In this document: positions 6,724 to 7,820 of the stretch, one piece after another
How the letters are laid out: each line of letters begins with the position of its first letter
Position numbering within the stretch: position 1 is the first letter of the stretch
Assembly (NCBI GenBank): GCA_964609495.1
Contig: CAZSTA010000177.1
Coordinates: 1 to 7,820 of the forward strand
DNA: 7,820 nucleotides
From: CAZSTA01 sp964609495 [NCBI: uncultured bacterium]
Lineage (GTDB): Bacteria; CAZSTA01
Direction: 5' to 3'
Program-made: the position numbers and the translations under genes
The notes under the pieces: generated by a model
What the model was told of the DNA's origin: nothing
Database searches by the model: none
The model's input: only the letters and a program-made list of their open reading frames with translations

Positions 6724-6744
6724 TTTCGACTAAGTAAGTAAAAG

Positions 6745-6769
6745 CTTGCGACTATATTGTATCCGCAAG
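6745..6769. other. Inverted repeat after the peptidase gene
   Basis: CTTGCG (6745-6750) and CGCAAG (6764-6769) form a 6-bp stem with a 13-nt loop, 22 nt after the peptidase stop. On the plus strand no T run follows, so it would be a weak terminator at best. Confidence 0.35.
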
Positions 6770-6786
6770 GGGTGTTGAAAAATTAC

Positions 6787-6815
6787 TTGACTAATTGATA
6801 AATATTGTGTAAGAT
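6787..6815 (+). promoter_or_regulatory. Candidate promoter upstream of the nested-repeat leader
   Basis: TTGACT (6787-6792, five of six) and TAAGAT (6810-6815, four of six) are 17 bp apart. The predicted start, about 6822, falls within two or three bases of the outer inverted repeat at 6820. A moderate match, but the position is suggestive. Confidence 0.45.
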
Positions 6816-6835
6816 CAAGAAAGGGAACTTTTTAA

Positions 6836-6886
6836 TTCTGGTAACTTTTTAACCTTATATATTTTTGGAAGCAAAAGTTACCAGAA
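6836..6886. repeat. Perfect 14-bp inverted repeat, first internal hairpin
   Basis: TTCTGGTAACTTTT (6836-6849) pairs perfectly with AAAAGTTACCAGAA (6873-6886) over a 23-nt loop. The loop begins TAACC and ends GC, as in the second hairpin. Confidence 0.85.
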
Positions 6887-6918
6887 CACTTGAAGCTCTA
6901 TTTGTATAAGAGGGATTG

Positions 6919-6971
6919 AAAAGGTAACTTTTTTAACCGTGAGTTCTATTTGAGGCAAAAAGTTACCTTTT
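6919..6971. repeat. Perfect 15-bp inverted repeat, second internal hairpin
   Basis: AAAAGGTAACTTTTT (6919-6933) pairs perfectly with AAAAAGTTACCTTTT (6957-6971). The loop is again 23 nt, starts TAACC and ends GC, with 14 of 23 positions identical to the first hairpin loop. The two hairpins are therefore copies, with cores 83 bp apart, and not chance palindromes. Confidence 0.85.
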
Positions 6972-6972
6972 A

Positions 6973-6989
6973 GGGGAGAATTTCTCCTC
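6973..6989 (+). other. Small GC-rich hairpin that masks a ribosome-like site
   Basis: GGGGAGA (6973-6979) pairs with TCTCCTC (6983-6989), 7 bp with one G-U, around ATT. Its 5' arm GGGGAG is the only ribosome-like sequence ahead of the possible GTG start at 6994, and in this fold it would be hidden. Confidence 0.55.
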
Positions 6990-7016
6990 CAATGTGAAAG
7001 CAAAAGTTCCCTTTTA

Positions 7017-7022
7017 TATAAT
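7017..7022 (+). promoter_or_regulatory. Candidate -10 box of the P-loop ATPase gene
   Basis: A perfect TATAAT lies two bases beyond the right arm of the outer inverted repeat. No recognisable -35 box sits 16-18 bp upstream; that place is taken by the repeat region, so a bound activator could substitute or a repressor could block. Transcription would start near 7029, before the GGGGA at 7036-7040. Confidence 0.4.
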
Positions 7023-7050
7023 CTTGGCTACTTTTGGGGAAATAGATTTG

Positions 7051-7749
7051 GTGAAAGATAACAAATTTAATTTGAACCTTCCTCCTCGGCGAATCGAGAT
7101 CTTCGCCGGGGGCTCTGGAAGTGGTAAGACCGAAATATCCATTAATAGAGCTATACAATTGAGGCGGAACGGGACCGAAGTAGCCCTAGTTGATCTGGAT
7201 ATCGTAAAGCCATATTTCCGCTCTAGGGAGAAGCGAGTCCAGTTGGAAGAGGAAGGCATAGCTCTAATATCCTCTCTCGAGAGGTTAATTCACTCCGATC
7301 TACCAGCCTTATCACCTCGGATAATGGGAGTTCTTCAAAATAGAGATTATACGGTCATCATAGATGTGGGAGGCGATGACGAAGGAGCAGTAGCTTTAGG
7401 AAGATTTAAGCCCTATCTACCCGATGGTAGCTACGAGATGTATATGGTGATAAATACCAGGAGACCTTTTAGTAGAGATGTTCGAGATATTATAAGAACA
7501 ATGCAGAAGATAAGTTCTGCCTCTCGCCTGAAGATCACGGGTTTAGTCGGCAACACAAATTTGGGAAATGAGACCAATTGGCTTCATATAAAGGAAGGAT
7601 ATAGAACCCTTGAAGATGTGGCTTATGAGACAGGACTGCCCATAAGATTCATAAGCCTTAAGGAGGATCTCATCGAAGATAGCGAAGATTACGACATACC
7701 TCTTTTCCCCTTAAAGCTGTTTATTAAGCCACCCTGGGAGATAGATTAA
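7051..7749 (+). CDS. MinD/CobQ-like P-loop ATP-binding protein of unknown function
   Basis: A soluble P-loop NTPase. Counting from the GTG at 7051 (232 residues), Walker A GGSGSGKT is at 20-27, VALVDLDIVKPYFRSRE at 44-60 (a switch-like Asp motif) and Walker B-like VIIDVGGDDEGA at 102-113. Further marks are SDLPALSP (82-89) and VGNTNLGNET (156-165). From memory, such proteins in anaerobic bacteria are annotated as cobyrinic acid a,c-diamide synthase-like ATPases and often neighbour ferredoxin oxidoreductase genes; that linkage is not visible here. The frame is open to a GTG at 6994, but family members start shortly before the P-loop. GGGGA at 7036-7040 serves TTG 7048 or GTG 7051, while the 6994 start would overlap the repeat. 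I prefer 7051. A YjbQ-like gene follows after 23 nt. Confidence 0.85.
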   Translation: MKDNKFNLNLPPRRIEIFAGGSGSGKTEISINRAIQLRRNGTEVALVDLDIVKPYFRSREKRVQLEEEGIALISSLERLIHSDLPALSPRIMGVLQNRDYTVIIDVGGDDEGAVALGRFKPYLPDGSYEMYMVINTRRPFSRDVRDIIRTMQKISSASRLKITGLVGNTNLGNETNWLHIKEGYRTLEDVAYETGLPIRFISLKEDLIEDSEDYDIPLFPLKLFIKPPWEID

Positions 7750-7772
7750 TCCGCCATAAGGAGGAATGAGAA

Positions 7773-7820
7773 GTGATTTCTCAATTCACCGTATCTACTA
7801 GATCAAGAACAGCTATGGAG
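7773..7820 (+). CDS. Start of a probable YjbQ-family (UPF0047) protein, cut by window edge
   Basis: A GTG at 7773 follows a strong AAGGAGG (7758-7764) by 8 nt and opens a frame that runs to the window end. Only 16 residues are visible, (fMet)ISQFTVSTRSRTAME. The pattern FTVSTRSR resembles the N-terminus of YjbQ/UPF0047 proteins (a secondary thiamine-phosphate synthase activity has been reported for the family), which commonly begin with a beta strand of the form F.V.T..R.E followed by DIT. With so few residues this is a suggestion only. An ATG at 7766 opens a different frame that stops after 11 codons. The short 23-nt gap implies co-transcription with the ATPase gene. Confidence 0.6.
   Translation, partial: MISQFTVSTRSRTAME

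Larger units (their letters stand above)
6820..7014. repeat. Outer 13-bp inverted repeat enclosing three hairpins
   Basis: AAAGGGAACTTTT (6820-6832) is the exact reverse complement of AAAAGTTCCCTTT (7002-7014). The 169 nt between them contain two long hairpins built from the same core sequence and one short GC-rich hairpin, so as RNA the region could fold into a closed multibranch junction. This array fills most of the 327 nt between the peptidase stop and the preferred ATPase start. I do not recognise it as a known RNA family or insertion sequence. Confidence 0.7.

Noticed and set aside
6820-7014. CRISPR array
   Set aside because: The repeats alternate in orientation as inverted pairs with unequal spacing; there are no regular direct repeats with unique spacers and no cas genes nearby.
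7766-7801. ORF starting at ATG 7766
   Set aside because: Stops after 11 codons, and the ATG is only 1 nt from the AAGGAGG that better serves GTG 7773.

Overview
The window looks like a chromosomal segment of an uncultivated bacterium with moderate GC content, many AGA and ATA codons, and clear sigma70-type promoters. The bacterial ribosomal/secretion cluster rpmG-secE-nusG and the Shine-Dalgarno sites rule out an archaeon. The nurA-herA pair is typical of archaea and of some mostly thermophilic or deep-branching bacteria. I do not assign a phylum.

Left part (1-1149). On the minus strand a near-consensus promoter drives rpmG, secE and nusG; nusG runs off the left edge. Between this promoter and the next, divergent one lies a MITE-like element of about 185 bp (884-1068). 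Its terminal inverted repeats are imperfect and it has a second, GC-rich inverted repeat inside.

Middle (1150-2720). Two single-gene plus-strand units follow, each with its own promoter and terminator. One encodes a 97-residue four-cysteine (zinc-ribbon-like) protein of unknown function. The other encodes a PfkB/ribokinase-family sugar kinase.

nurA-herA unit (2763-6723). An extended -10 promoter precedes three closely spaced genes: NurA nuclease, HerA hexameric ATPase/translocase, and a membrane-embedded M28-type metallopeptidase. NurA and HerA normally act together in DNA end processing. Why a membrane peptidase follows them is unclear.

Right part (6724-7820). The most unusual structure is the 270 bp between the peptidase gene and a P-loop ATPase gene. 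Six copies of one half-site (GGKAACTTTT or its complement) form an outer 13-bp inverted repeat that encloses two near-perfect hairpins with equal 23-nt loops, plus a small GC-rich hairpin. A candidate promoter just upstream would start transcription almost exactly at the outer repeat. A perfect -10 box directly follows the other end. It may be a structured leader RNA, a cluster of operators, or a small mobile element. The ATPase resembles a MinD/CobQ-like P-loop family of unknown function. After it begins a gene that looks like a YjbQ-family (UPF0047) protein and runs off the right edge.

I see no CRISPR array, tRNA, rRNA or recognisable transposase.
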